DNA of 51,782 nucleotides. It comes from an uncultured Oscillospiraceae bacterium (GTDB lineage Bacteria; Bacillota; Clostridia; Oscillospirales; Oscillospiraceae). Shown piece by piece: positions 24,180-31,952 of the stretch. The notes beneath the pieces are model-generated. The model had not been told where the DNA came from, made no database searches, and saw nothing but the letters and a program-made list of their open reading frames with translations. The position numbers and the translations under genes were made by a program. Location: contig CAJULM010000017.1 of NCBI GenBank assembly GCA_910587285.1, forward strand, positions 1-51,782, in the 5' to 3' direction. Each line of letters starts with the position of its first letter. Positions within the stretch are counted from its first letter, which is position 1.

Positions 24180-25481
24180 CTATAATCTCTCGTTCAGCCC
24201 CTCAATGAGCGCCAGGGAGCGCTGGGACAGCTCCGCGTTCTTGTTCCGCTTCCCCTTCACCCGGTGGTCCAGCGGGGGCATGATGCCAAAATTGATATTC
24301 ATGGGTTGGAAATCTGCCACGCTCTCATTGCTCACATAGAGGGCCAGCGCCCCGATGGCCGTCTCCCGGGGGAAGTCCGCCGGGGCCTGTCCCTTCAGCC
24401 GCCGGGCCAGCTCCACCCCCGCCAGAAAGCCGGAGGCGGTGGACTCCACATAGCCCTCCACCCCGGTGATCTGCCCGGCGAAGGTCACGCGCTCGTTGCC
24501 CCGCACCCGGTAGTAGCGGTCCAGCAGCCGGGGAGAATCCAGATAGGTGTTGCGGTGCATCACTCCGTAGCGCACGTACTCCGCCTCTCTCAGCGCCGGA
24601 ATCATGGAGAACACCCGCTTCTGCTCCCCCCACTTCAAATGGGTTTGAAAGCCCACCAGGTTATACAGCGTGCCCTGGGCGTTATCCCGGCGCAGCTGCA
24701 CCACTGCGTAGGGCTCCCGGCCGGTTTTGGGGTCGGGCAGGCCGCGGGGCTTCAGGGGGCCGAAGGCCAGCGTCTGCACCCCCCGCCGGGCCATCACCTC
24801 TACCGGCATACAGCCCTCAAACACGCGCTTGTCCTCGAAGCCGTGGACCTCCGCCTCCTGGGCGGCGCACAGCTCCTTCCAGAAGGCCAGGTACTCCTCC
24901 TCGGACAAGGCGCAGTTGATGTAGTCCGCCGTCCCCTTGTCATACCGGGAGGCAAACCAGGCGTGCTCCATGTCGATGCTCTCAAAGGTGACGATGGGGG
25001 CCGCCGCATCGAAAAAATTGAGGTAGCTGTCCTGCGGGAACAGCTCCGCGATGGCCTGGGACAGCGCCTGCGAGGTGAGGGGCCCCGTGGCCACCACCAC
25101 CTCCCCGCCGGGGATGGACACAACCTCCCCCTCCTCCACCGTGATGCCGGGGTGGGCGCGCACCGCCTGGGTGACGGCTTCGGAAAAGCCCTCCCGGTCC
25201 ACCGCCAGCGCCCCCCCGGCCTCCACCCGCTTCTCGTCCGCGCAGCGCAAAATGAGGCTGCCGCACCGGCGCAGCTCCTCCTTGAGCAGCCCCACCGCGT
25301 TTTCCAGCTGGTCGGAGCGCAGGGAGTTGGAGCACACCAGCTCGGCAAAGCCGGGGCTGTGGTGGGCGGGGGTCATTTTTTGGGGCTTCATCTCCCGCAG
25401 CGTGACAGAAATTCCCCGCTGGGCCAGCTGCCAGGCGCACTCGCACCCCGCCAGCCCCGCGCCGATGACCGTTACATTCAT
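24180..25481 (-). CDS. trmFO: Methylenetetrahydrofolate-tRNA (uracil-5-)-methyltransferase
   Basis: 433 residues. It methylates uridine 54 of tRNA using methylene-tetrahydrofolate and FADH2. GAGLAGCECAWQLAQRG (7-23) is the FAD-binding motif. VTLREMKP, HHSPGFAELVCSNSLR and the C-terminal GQITGVEGYVESTASGFLAG and PMNINFGIMPPL are family signatures. A parS palindrome lies between its start and the next gene upstream. In Bacillus trmFO also follows topA and dprA; here a small HTH/DUF6809-like pair has been inserted between trmFO and topA. Confidence 0.97.
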   Translation of the reverse strand: MNVTVIGAGLAGCECAWQLAQRGISVTLREMKPQKMTPAHHSPGFAELVCSNSLRSDQLENAVGLLKEELRRCGSLILRCADEKRVEAGGALAVDREGFSEAVTQAVRAHPGITVEEGEVVSIPGGEVVVATGPLTSQALSQAIAELFPQDSYLNFFDAAAPIVTFESIDMEHAWFASRYDKGTADYINCALSEEEYLAFWKELCAAQEAEVHGFEDKRVFEGCMPVEVMARRGVQTLAFGPLKPRGLPDPKTGREPYAVVQLRRDNAQGTLYNLVGFQTHLKWGEQKRVFSMIPALREAEYVRYGVMHRNTYLDSPRLLDRYYRVRGNERVTFAGQITGVEGYVESTASGFLAGVELARRLKGQAPADFPRETAIGALALYVSNESVADFQPMNINFGIMPPLDHRVKGKRNKNAELSQRSLALIEGLNERL

Positions 25482-25501
25482 AATGGCGTCATCCTTTTTC
25501 C

Positions 25502-25517
25502 TGTTTCACGTGAAACA
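25502..25517. other. parS site (ParB/Spo0J binding), copy 1
   Basis: TGTTTCACGTGAAACA, a perfect 16-base palindrome identical to the consensus parS of Bacillus and other Firmicutes. ParB loads here and recruits SMC. It lies in the gap between trmFO and the small HTH gene. Confidence 0.92.
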
Positions 25518-25523
25518 TTAGTT

Positions 25524-25733
25524 TTATCCATTGGGGGTGTCCGTGCGGCCCACCAGGTAGTCGATGGTCACGCCGTAGAAATCAGCCAGCGCGATCAGCG
25601 CTTTGATGTTTGGCTCGGTGGTTTCACTCTCGTAAAACTGATACCCTCGAATTTTCACGCCTGCCAGCTCTGCCAATGTTTGCTGTGGGATATTTCGCTC
25701 TTTTCTCAGCTGTTTTAACCGCTCACCATACAT
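25524..25733 (-). CDS. Small XRE-family HTH regulator
   Basis: 69 residues, essentially one Cro/C1-type helix-turn-helix domain (LKQLRKERNIPQQTLAELAG, then IRGYQFYESETTEPNIKALIALADFYGV) with a short tail. GAGGAGA precedes the ATG. It diverges from the DUF6809-like gene across a perfect 28-base palindrome, which is probably its operator. Two parS sites enclose the pair. Stand-alone HTH proteins of this size are common in mobile or toxin-antitoxin settings, but no toxin is evident. Confidence 0.88.
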   Translation of the reverse strand: MYGERLKQLRKERNIPQQTLAELAGVKIRGYQFYESETTEPNIKALIALADFYGVTIDYLVGRTDTPNG

Positions 25734-25747
25734 TCTTCATTCTCCTC

Positions 25748-25782
25748 TTGACAAGTAGATATTATACATGTATAATATCTAC
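25748..25782. promoter_or_regulatory. Divergent promoter with a perfect 28-base operator palindrome
   Basis: -35 TTGACA (25748-25753), 17 bases and -10 TATAAT (25771-25776) on the plus strand are all consensus. The palindrome with half-site GTAGATATTATACA spans 25755-25782, covering spacer and -10. By symmetry the minus strand has a TATAAT at 25761-25766 with a weak -35 (TTGTGC). Repression by the adjacent HTH protein is the simplest reading. Confidence 0.85.
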
Positions 25783-25821
25783 GCGCACAAAATCTACATT
25801 ACATCATTGGAGTTGATACAT

Positions 25822-26076
25822 ATGACCGACGCGATGGACGCCCTATTCCTCTATGCCCAGGAGCGCCGAATACGCCCCCTCCTGGACACGGAACCCGAGT
25901 TCAGCCAGGTGGTGTTGTGCCTTGAGCGACAGGACAAATCCTTCCGCGCCCTGCTGGATGAAGAAACAGAAACGTGTTTTGAAAAATTTCTCTCCGAACA
26001 GGCCCTTCTCGACCTGTTCAACGAGCGCGCCGCGTTCCGCGCCGGGTTCCAAATCGCCCTGGAATTGGAGCGGTAA
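25822..26076 (+). CDS. Small DUF6809-like protein
   Basis: 84 residues, soluble, acidic and helical. The pattern of a short N-terminal helix, RALLDEETETCFEKFLSEQ and a C-terminal FNERAAFRAGFQIALEL resembles the small DUF6809 family of Firmicutes, whose role is unknown. The ATG at 25822 follows GGAGTTGA; the upstream ATG at 25768 lies inside the operator and promoter and is rejected. It is the only plus-strand gene in the 16-30 kb stretch and is driven by a consensus promoter under the palindrome. Confidence 0.65.
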   Translation: MTDAMDALFLYAQERRIRPLLDTEPEFSQVVLCLERQDKSFRALLDEETETCFEKFLSEQALLDLFNERAAFRAGFQIALELER

Positions 26077-26087
26077 ACACCTCGCCC

Positions 26088-26103
26088 CGTTTCACGTGAA
26101 ACA
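26088..26103. other. parS site (ParB/Spo0J binding), copy 2
   Basis: CGTTTCACGTGAAACA, one mismatch from consensus at the first base, with the central 14-base palindrome intact. It lies between the ends of the DUF6809-like gene and topA, 586 bases from copy 1. Confidence 0.88.
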
Positions 26104-26109
26104 TCGGTT

Positions 26110-28479
26110 CTATTCCGTCTTTGTCTTGGCCGCCTTTTTCGCGGTGGTTTTCTTGGCCGCCGTGGTTTTCTTCGCCGTGGTGGTCTTTTTGGCGGATGTG
26201 GTTTTCTTCGCCGTGGTGGTCTTTTTGGCCGCCGTGGTCTTGGCCGAGGAAGCGCTCTTTTTCGCCGCCGCCTTTTTGGCGGGCTTTTCCGCGGCTTCCG
26301 CTCCCTCCGCCCCCTCTGCCGGGGCGGAGTCGTCCGTCTTTTTCTTGTACCCGCCCCGCTTGTCCTCCGGCAAGAAATTGGAGCACTCAGGGTTGGCGCA
26401 GAAGGGCCGCTTGAATCCCCGGCCGGACAGCTTGAACATGGTCTGCCCGCAGATGGGGCAGTTGTCCTTCACCGGCACGTCCCAGGTCATAAAGTCGCAC
26501 TTTTTCCGCTCGTCCTTGCTGTTCAGGTACTCACAGCAGTAGTAGGTGTACTGCTTATTGTTCTTTTTGCTCACGCCGGTGCGCTTCACCAGCCGTCCCC
26601 CGCACTTGGGGCACCGGCCCGGCATCTCCACCACCAGCGGCTTGGTAAAGGTGCACTCCGGCCAGCCGGGGCAGGCCAAAAATCGCCCGAAGCGCCCGGA
26701 TTTGATCACCATATTCCGGCCGCACAGGTCGCAGACCTCCTCGGACACCTCGTCGGGCACCTTGATGCGCTCGCCGTCCAGCTCGGTCTCCGCCTTTTTC
26801 AGCTCCACCTCGAAATCCCCGTAGAACTCGTGCATCAGCTGCTTCCAGGCCACCTCGCCCGTCTCCACTTTGTCCAGACGGCTCTCCATCTGGGCGGTAA
26901 AATCCGCGTCTACAATATCCGAGAATTTGTCCTTCATCAGCCCTGTGACCACCTCGCCCAAGGGCGTGGGGCGCAGGTACTTGCCCTCCTTCACCACGTA
27001 CTCCCGGCTGGTGATGGTGGAGATGGTGGGCGCGTAGGTAGACGGGCGGCCCACGCCCCGCTCCTCCAGCGCCTTGATGAGCGTGGCCTCGGTGAACCGG
27101 GCGGGGGGCTGGGTGAAGTGCTGGGCGGGAGTCAGACCGCCCAGCTTCAGCAGCTCTCCCTCCCTCAAATCGGGGAGAGGCGACTGGGGGGCCTCGTCGT
27201 CCTCGTCCCGGCTCTCCTCGTACACCGCCGTAAATCCGGAAAACTTGATGGACGAGTGGCTGGCCCGGAAGCGGTAGCCCGCCGACTCCACCTCGATGGA
27301 GACGCTGTCGTACACCGCCCCCGCCATCTGACAGGCCAGGAAGCGGCTCCAAATCAGCTTGTACAGGCGGTACTGCTCGGAGGTCAGGCTTTTTTTCAGC
27401 TCCTCCGGCGTCAGGTTCACATCGGAGGGGCGGATGGCCTCGTGGGCGTCCTGAGCGTTGCCCTTGGATTTGAAGCGCCGGGTTTTTTCCGGATAATACT
27501 CCTTGCCGTACCGGGCAAGGATAAAGCTTCTCGCCGCGGAGAGCGCCTCCTCGGACAGACGCAGGGAGTCGGTACGCATATAGGTGATGAGGCCCACCGT
27601 ACCCACGCCCTCGATGTCCACGCCCTCGTACAGCTGCTGCGCCACCGACATGGTGCGCCGGGGCGTCATGTTCAGCTTGCGGGACGCCTCCTGCTGCAGC
27701 GTGGAGGTGATGAACGGAGGGGCCGGGGCGCGGTTCTTGTCCTGCCGCTTCACGTTTTTCACCGTGAAGTCAGCCCCTTTTACCGCGCCGATAATCTCCT
27801 GCACTTCCTCCTCGCTGCCCAGCTCCATGCGCTTTTCCCGGCCGTAAAAGTCCGCCTTGAACCGCCCCAGGTTGGGCGCAATGCGGGACAGGTCCGCGGT
27901 GATGGACCAGTATTCCCGGGGCACGAAGGCGCGGATCTCCTCCTCCCGCTCCACGGCCAAGCGGGTGGCCACCGACTGCACCCGTCCGGCGGACAGGCCC
28001 CGGCGGATTTTCTTCCACAGCAGGGGCGAGAGCTGATAGCCCACAATGCGGTCCAGCACCCGCCGGGCCTGCTGGGCGTCCACCAGGTTCTGGTCGATGT
28101 CCCGGGGCGCGGCGATGGACTCGGTGACAACCTTGTGGGTGATCTCGTTAAACGTCACCCGGCACGTCTTCTCCTTGGGCACCCCCAGCACCGACTGAAG
28201 GTGCCAGGAGATGGCCTCTCCCTCCCGGTCAGGGTCGGTGGCCAGATAGACCCGGTCGCTGGCCTTCGCCGCCCTGCGCAGGTCCTTAATGGTGTCTTCC
28301 TTGTCCTTGATATTTTGATACTCCGGCTCAAAGGTGGTCACATCCACCCCCAGCGTGCTCTTGGGCAGGTCCCGGATGTGGCCCATGGACGCCTTTACCT
28401 CAAAGTCGGGTCCCAGATATTTCCCAATGGTCTTTGCCTTTGCGGGTGATTCCACAATCACCAAATTCTTCTTTGCCAT
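26110..28479 (-). CDS. topA: DNA topoisomerase I
   Basis: 789 residues. It relaxes negative supercoils by cutting one strand. The TOPRIM domain starts VIVESPAKAKTIGKYLG and contains TDPDREGEAI (81-90). Tyr300 in GLITYMRTDS is the active-site residue. Three C-terminal Cys4 zinc ribbons follow (CDLCGRNM..CPGWPEC, CPKCGGRL..CCEY, CPICGQTM..CANPEC). The last 60 residues are a low-complexity tail of AKKTT-like units, very basic, probably aiding DNA binding. It is downstream of dprA by 8 bases and converges with the DUF6809-like gene. Confidence 0.98.
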   Translation of the reverse strand: MAKKNLVIVESPAKAKTIGKYLGPDFEVKASMGHIRDLPKSTLGVDVTTFEPEYQNIKDKEDTIKDLRRAAKASDRVYLATDPDREGEAISWHLQSVLGVPKEKTCRVTFNEITHKVVTESIAAPRDIDQNLVDAQQARRVLDRIVGYQLSPLLWKKIRRGLSAGRVQSVATRLAVEREEEIRAFVPREYWSITADLSRIAPNLGRFKADFYGREKRMELGSEEEVQEIIGAVKGADFTVKNVKRQDKNRAPAPPFITSTLQQEASRKLNMTPRRTMSVAQQLYEGVDIEGVGTVGLITYMRTDSLRLSEEALSAARSFILARYGKEYYPEKTRRFKSKGNAQDAHEAIRPSDVNLTPEELKKSLTSEQYRLYKLIWSRFLACQMAGAVYDSVSIEVESAGYRFRASHSSIKFSGFTAVYEESRDEDDEAPQSPLPDLREGELLKLGGLTPAQHFTQPPARFTEATLIKALEERGVGRPSTYAPTISTITSREYVVKEGKYLRPTPLGEVVTGLMKDKFSDIVDADFTAQMESRLDKVETGEVAWKQLMHEFYGDFEVELKKAETELDGERIKVPDEVSEEVCDLCGRNMVIKSGRFGRFLACPGWPECTFTKPLVVEMPGRCPKCGGRLVKRTGVSKKNNKQYTYYCCEYLNSKDERKKCDFMTWDVPVKDNCPICGQTMFKLSGRGFKRPFCANPECSNFLPEDKRGGYKKKTDDSAPAEGAEGAEAAEKPAKKAAAKKSASSAKTTAAKKTTTAKKTTSAKKTTTAKKTTAAKKTTAKKAAKTKTE

Positions 28480-28487
28480 AGTTTTGA

Positions 28488-29726
28488 CTACTCCATTTTC
28501 AATTTCGCCATAACCCGAAAACGCTTGCCGCTCTCCTCCGCCACATAACCCTGGATTTGCAGCAAAGTCAGGGCGGACAGCACCCGCCGGGCGGGAATCT
28601 GCGTGCGCTCCACCAGGTCGTCGGCCCGAAGCTCTCCCTCGTTCAGCGCCAGCAGCACCTCCCGCTGGTCGTCGGTCAGCTTATTTTTACAGTCTTCCCA
28701 GCGCAAATATTCCTCTTTCGCCTCCGCAGCCGGCTTTTTCTCCCGGGGCACTCCCCGGCCCTTGGGCGCGGAAGGTTCTTTTCCCATTCCCTCCAGCCTC
28801 TGCTCCACCGCCTGGGACGAGAGGGCCTCCTCCTGCCGCAGACGGGCGGGAAAGCGGGCGGCAAACTCACACAAAATATCGTCCGCGCTCAAAATCAGCT
28901 TGGCCTCGCCCTTTTGAATGAGCCGGTTGGTCCCCTCGCTGGAGGGCGCGCCGATGGGCCCGGGGACGGCAAATACCTCCCGGTCCTGGTCCAGCGCGTG
29001 GCCCACCGTCAGCAGCGTGCCGCCGCGGGGGCCGCTCTCCACCGCCGTCACCCCCACGGACAGGCCGCTGATAATGCGGTTTCGGACGGGGAAGTGCTCC
29101 CCCTTGTGGTCCGTTCCCGGCGGATACTCGGAAATCAACGCCCCCACCGCCGCCACATCCTCATACAGCTCCTTATGATACCAGGGGTAAACCCGGTCGA
29201 TCCCGCCGCCCAGTACACATACCACCGGTCCGTTCACTGACAGCGCGCCCTTCACCGCCGAGGCGTCGATACCCTGGGCCATGCCGGTAATCACCAGCGC
29301 GCCCTTGCGCGTCAGCTGGGCGGAAAGCTGGAACGCCGTCTGCATTCCGTAGGCGGTGGCATCCCTGGTGCCCACCATTCCAATGGCGACCTCCTCGTCA
29401 AAGGCGATCTGCCTTCCCTTCCAATACAGCACCAGGGGCGGCTGGTGAATGGCGGCCAGGCGCTCCGGATAGGTGGCGTCCTGGAGGGTGAGCAGCTGAA
29501 TGCCCAGCCGGTCGCAGTCGCCCAGAATCTGGTCGGCCCGGCCCAGAGATTTGTCCAGCAGGGAACGGATCGCCCCCTCGCTCAGACCACCCAGCAGCTC
29601 AAGCGCCCCCCGGTCCGCCGCGTATACCTGCTCCGGGGAACCAAAATGGTCCAGCACCCGAACGGCGGCCTGTCCCGCGATTCCCTTGCGCTGGGTGAGC
29701 CAAATCCAATGCTTTAAATTCGACAC
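28488..29726 (-). CDS. dprA: DNA-processing protein DprA/Smf
   Basis: 412 residues. DprA loads RecA on incoming single-stranded DNA during natural transformation. An N-terminal helical SAM-like part (LGGLSEGAIRSLLDKS) precedes the Rossmann domain with IGMVGTRDATAYG, ITGMAQGIDASAVKGAL, ERxF-like HFPVRNRIISGLS and SGPRGGTLLTVGHALDQ. A C-terminal winged helix follows (LRADDLVERTQIPARRVLSALTLLQIQG, in fragments). The start is GTG at 29726 with AGGGAGAGG before it; the longer frame to 29810 overlaps the methyltransferase gene. The dprA-topA-trmFO order matches Bacillus. Confidence 0.95.
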   Translation of the reverse strand: MSNLKHWIWLTQRKGIAGQAAVRVLDHFGSPEQVYAADRGALELLGGLSEGAIRSLLDKSLGRADQILGDCDRLGIQLLTLQDATYPERLAAIHQPPLVLYWKGRQIAFDEEVAIGMVGTRDATAYGMQTAFQLSAQLTRKGALVITGMAQGIDASAVKGALSVNGPVVCVLGGGIDRVYPWYHKELYEDVAAVGALISEYPPGTDHKGEHFPVRNRIISGLSVGVTAVESGPRGGTLLTVGHALDQDREVFAVPGPIGAPSSEGTNRLIQKGEAKLILSADDILCEFAARFPARLRQEEALSSQAVEQRLEGMGKEPSAPKGRGVPREKKPAAEAKEEYLRWEDCKNKLTDDQREVLLALNEGELRADDLVERTQIPARRVLSALTLLQIQGYVAEESGKRFRVMAKLKME

Positions 29727-29743
29727 GGCGCCTCTCCCTCTCT

Positions 29744-30526
29744 CTATCTGCCTCGAGCCATCTCCCACAAAAGGATGGATGCCGCCACCGCGGCGTTCAA
29801 AGATTCGCATCTGGAAGACATGGGAATCTTCACCGTTCCTTCACACAGCGACAGCACCTGCTCCGACACACCCCGGCCCTCGCTGCCGATGACCACGGCG
29901 CAGCCTCCCAGGTTCGCCTCCCGCACATCCGCCGTGTCGTCCCGCAGCGCCGCGGCGTACAGCGCAATCCCCGCGGCCTTGAACGCTGCGGTCAGCTCCT
30001 CCGCCGTACACTGATAGCTGTGCCGGCGGAAATGGACCCCCATCCCCGCCCGCACTGTTTTAGGGTGATACAGGTCGGCGCAGCCGGGCAGCAGAAACAC
30101 TCCCCCGCAGTCAAAGGCATCCGCCGTGCGCAGAATGGTTCCCACGTTCCCAGGGTCCTGTACTCCGTCCAACACTAAGCACCCCTTCGCCTTCAGCGCC
30201 TCCGGCAGTTCAAAGCCCGCAGCGCCGCTCTGCCTGCAGGAGAACACCACCCCCTGGGGCGTTTTCGCCGGGCTGACAGACTCCATCACGCTCTGCGTCA
30301 CTTGGGCGATCCGAACCGTCCCGTCCCCCTCGAAGCGGGACAGGTCCGCCCCCTCCGTGTAGAGAATGGCGCAAGGCGTCCGCCCCCACAGTCCGGCCTC
30401 CTGGAGCAGTTTCGGGCTGTCGCACAGAAACTCCCCCGTCTCCTCCCGATAGGCCCTGGACGCAGCCAGCTTTCGGAAATGGGCGCACAAGGGATTGTGC
30501 CTGCTTGTGATGATTTCCCGCTCCAC
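29744..30526 (-). CDS. SpoU/TrmH-family RNA 2'-O-ribose methyltransferase
   Basis: 260 residues. It methylates ribose 2'-OH groups of rRNA or tRNA with S-adenosylmethionine. The N-terminal 90 residues are a substrate-binding domain (REETGEFLCDSPKLLQEA). The knotted catalytic domain has LVLDGVQDPGNVGTILRTADAF (motif 1, with the conserved Asn and Arg), GSEGRGVSEQVL (motif 2) and VKIPMSSRCESLNAAVAASILLWE (motif 3). An RlmB- or YsgA-like 23S target is likely but not certain. The start is GTG at 30526 after GGGAGGG. Confidence 0.94.
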   Translation of the reverse strand: MEREIITSRHNPLCAHFRKLAASRAYREETGEFLCDSPKLLQEAGLWGRTPCAILYTEGADLSRFEGDGTVRIAQVTQSVMESVSPAKTPQGVVFSCRQSGAAGFELPEALKAKGCLVLDGVQDPGNVGTILRTADAFDCGGVFLLPGCADLYHPKTVRAGMGVHFRRHSYQCTAEELTAAFKAAGIALYAAALRDDTADVREANLGGCAVVIGSEGRGVSEQVLSLCEGTVKIPMSSRCESLNAAVAASILLWEMARGR

Positions 30527-30550
30527 GGTCCGCCCTCCCTATTTCAATAC

Positions 30551-30589
30551 GCAAAAGCATACCGGCGGCCATGCCGGTATGCTTTTGCG
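30551..30589. terminator. Palindromic hairpin, possible terminator downstream of glsA
   Basis: GCAAAAGCATACCGGC and GCCGGTATGCTTTTGC form a perfect 16-base-pair stem. T residues are in the stem rather than after it, so termination is uncertain. It lies just upstream of the methyltransferase gene. Confidence 0.5.
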
Positions 30590-30861
30590 GCAGCTTCTTA
30601 ATCCAGCGGCTTGAGGATCGGCAGTGATTTTCCGCATCATCAGAATGTTTTCATAATCGCTCAAATCCATTCTGCCGCAACGGTTTCACGGATTTCACCC
30701 TCATTTGCAGCTTCAAACGTTACTTCGTTTCCTTCCCGGCGCATACTCCTCCCTTGCTCCGGAGAAACGCGCAATATAACGCCATGTATCTTAACACACC
30801 CATTTCCACCTTTCAAGTGGTTTCTTGCATTTATCTATATCATACAGTTTATTTTTCACCG
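30590..30861. other. Intergenic stretch with two weak small open frames
   Basis: About 270 bases between the hairpin and glsA. On the minus strand a 27-codon frame (30661-30744, start MRREGNEVTFEAAN, with GGGAGGAG before its ATG) overlaps a 43-codon frame (30539-30670, start MDLSDYENILMMRKITADP) that runs through the hairpin. They may be remnants of one gene split by a frameshift. The part next to glsA is AT-rich with nothing recognisable. Confidence 0.35.
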
Positions 30862-31779
30862 TCAAAAAATGCTCAGGTGCAGCTCCTTGCTCAGCTGCTC
30901 CAGCAGCTGAATGCCCGCCACACTGTTCCCCTTGCGGTCCAGAGCGGGGCCAAATATGCCGATTCCCATACGGGTGGGGACCACGGCCATGATGCCGCCG
31001 CCCACACCGCTTTTGGCGGGGACGCCCACCCGCAGCGCAAACTCCCCCGAACCGTCGTACATTCCGCACGTCATTAAAATCGCGTTGACATACTGCGCCA
31101 TAGCGGCGGGAAAAATCCGCTCATTCGACACCGGAAGCCGCCCCCGGTTAGACAGCACCGCCCCAATATGCGCCAGCGCACGGCAGTCCACCCGGATGGA
31201 ACAGGCCCGGAAATAGCAGTCCAGCACCGCCTCCACATCATCCTCCAGCAATCCGTGAGATTTCAGCAGATAGGCCAAGGCCCGGTTTTTGCTGCCGTGG
31301 CTTTTTTCCGATTGGTAAACCGCCTCATCCACGCCGATCTCCTCCTCCCCAGCCATCCGCTGGGTCAGCTCCAGCAAGCGCTGGAAACGTTCGTCATAGT
31401 CCCGGCCGTGAATCAGGCTGCACATCACAATGGCCCCCATGTTGACCATGGGATTGATGTTCCCGCTGTCCAGGGACTGCTCCCCGGCATTGATGGCGTC
31501 AAAGGGCTTCCCCGTGGCCTCCACCCCCACCCGACTCATCACATACTCAGCGCCGTTGTCCAGCAGCGCTTGGAGCAGCAGGATAGGCTTGACAATGCTC
31601 TGGATCGTGAACGCTTTGCGGCAGTCCCCCGCCCAGCTCCGCTTGCCCTCGCTGCTCATGATATAGATTCCCAGCGCCTCCGAATCCCCCTTTGCCAGCT
31701 CCGGGATGTAGTCGGCAACCCGTCCCTGCCGGGCGGCGGGGCGGCAGCCCTCCAGCAAACGCTCCAAAAGTTCTTCCAT
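30862..31779 (-). CDS. glsA: Glutaminase
   Basis: 305 residues, standard length. It hydrolyses glutamine to glutamate and ammonia in the cytosol and belongs to the serine-dependent beta-lactamase-like glutaminases. FTIQSIVKP contains the catalytic Ser-x-x-Lys pair. SGNINPMVNMGAIVM, NRALAYLLKSHG and PAKSGVGGGIMAVVP are family blocks. The ATG at 31779 is chosen because the promoter -10 (31813-31818) lies between it and the longer frame's start at 31827. It diverges from the binding-protein/chemoreceptor pair and sits near two amino-acid symporters. Confidence 0.96.
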   Translation of the reverse strand: MEELLERLLEGCRPAARQGRVADYIPELAKGDSEALGIYIMSSEGKRSWAGDCRKAFTIQSIVKPILLLQALLDNGAEYVMSRVGVEATGKPFDAINAGEQSLDSGNINPMVNMGAIVMCSLIHGRDYDERFQRLLELTQRMAGEEEIGVDEAVYQSEKSHGSKNRALAYLLKSHGLLEDDVEAVLDCYFRACSIRVDCRALAHIGAVLSNRGRLPVSNERIFPAAMAQYVNAILMTCGMYDGSGEFALRVGVPAKSGVGGGIMAVVPTRMGIGIFGPALDRKGNSVAGIQLLEQLSKELHLSIF

Positions 31780-31812
31780 CGCTCTCTCACCCTTCTGTTC
31801 CAGCATAGCATC

Positions 31813-31841
31813 AAGATAACAAACCAATCCCCTTCTGTCAA
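31813..31841 (-). promoter_or_regulatory. Promoter of glsA
   Basis: On the minus strand, consensus -35 TTGACA (31836-31841), a 17-base spacer and -10 TATCTT (31813-31818). Confidence 0.75.
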
Positions 31842-31891
31842 TGTTAAGCTTACAATAACCTTCCTAATCCCTCCAGCCGTTTAAAAATCGG

Positions 31892-31920
31892 TTGAAATCA
31901 AGTGCGGGAAATGCTATAAT
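31892..31920 (+). promoter_or_regulatory. Promoter of the binding-protein/chemoreceptor pair
   Basis: -35 TTGAAA (31892-31897), a 17-base spacer and -10 TATAAT (31915-31920), divergent from the glsA promoter. Confidence 0.8.
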
Positions 31921-31952
31921 ATCCCGGAAATTGATGGGAGGCATCGTGCGCT

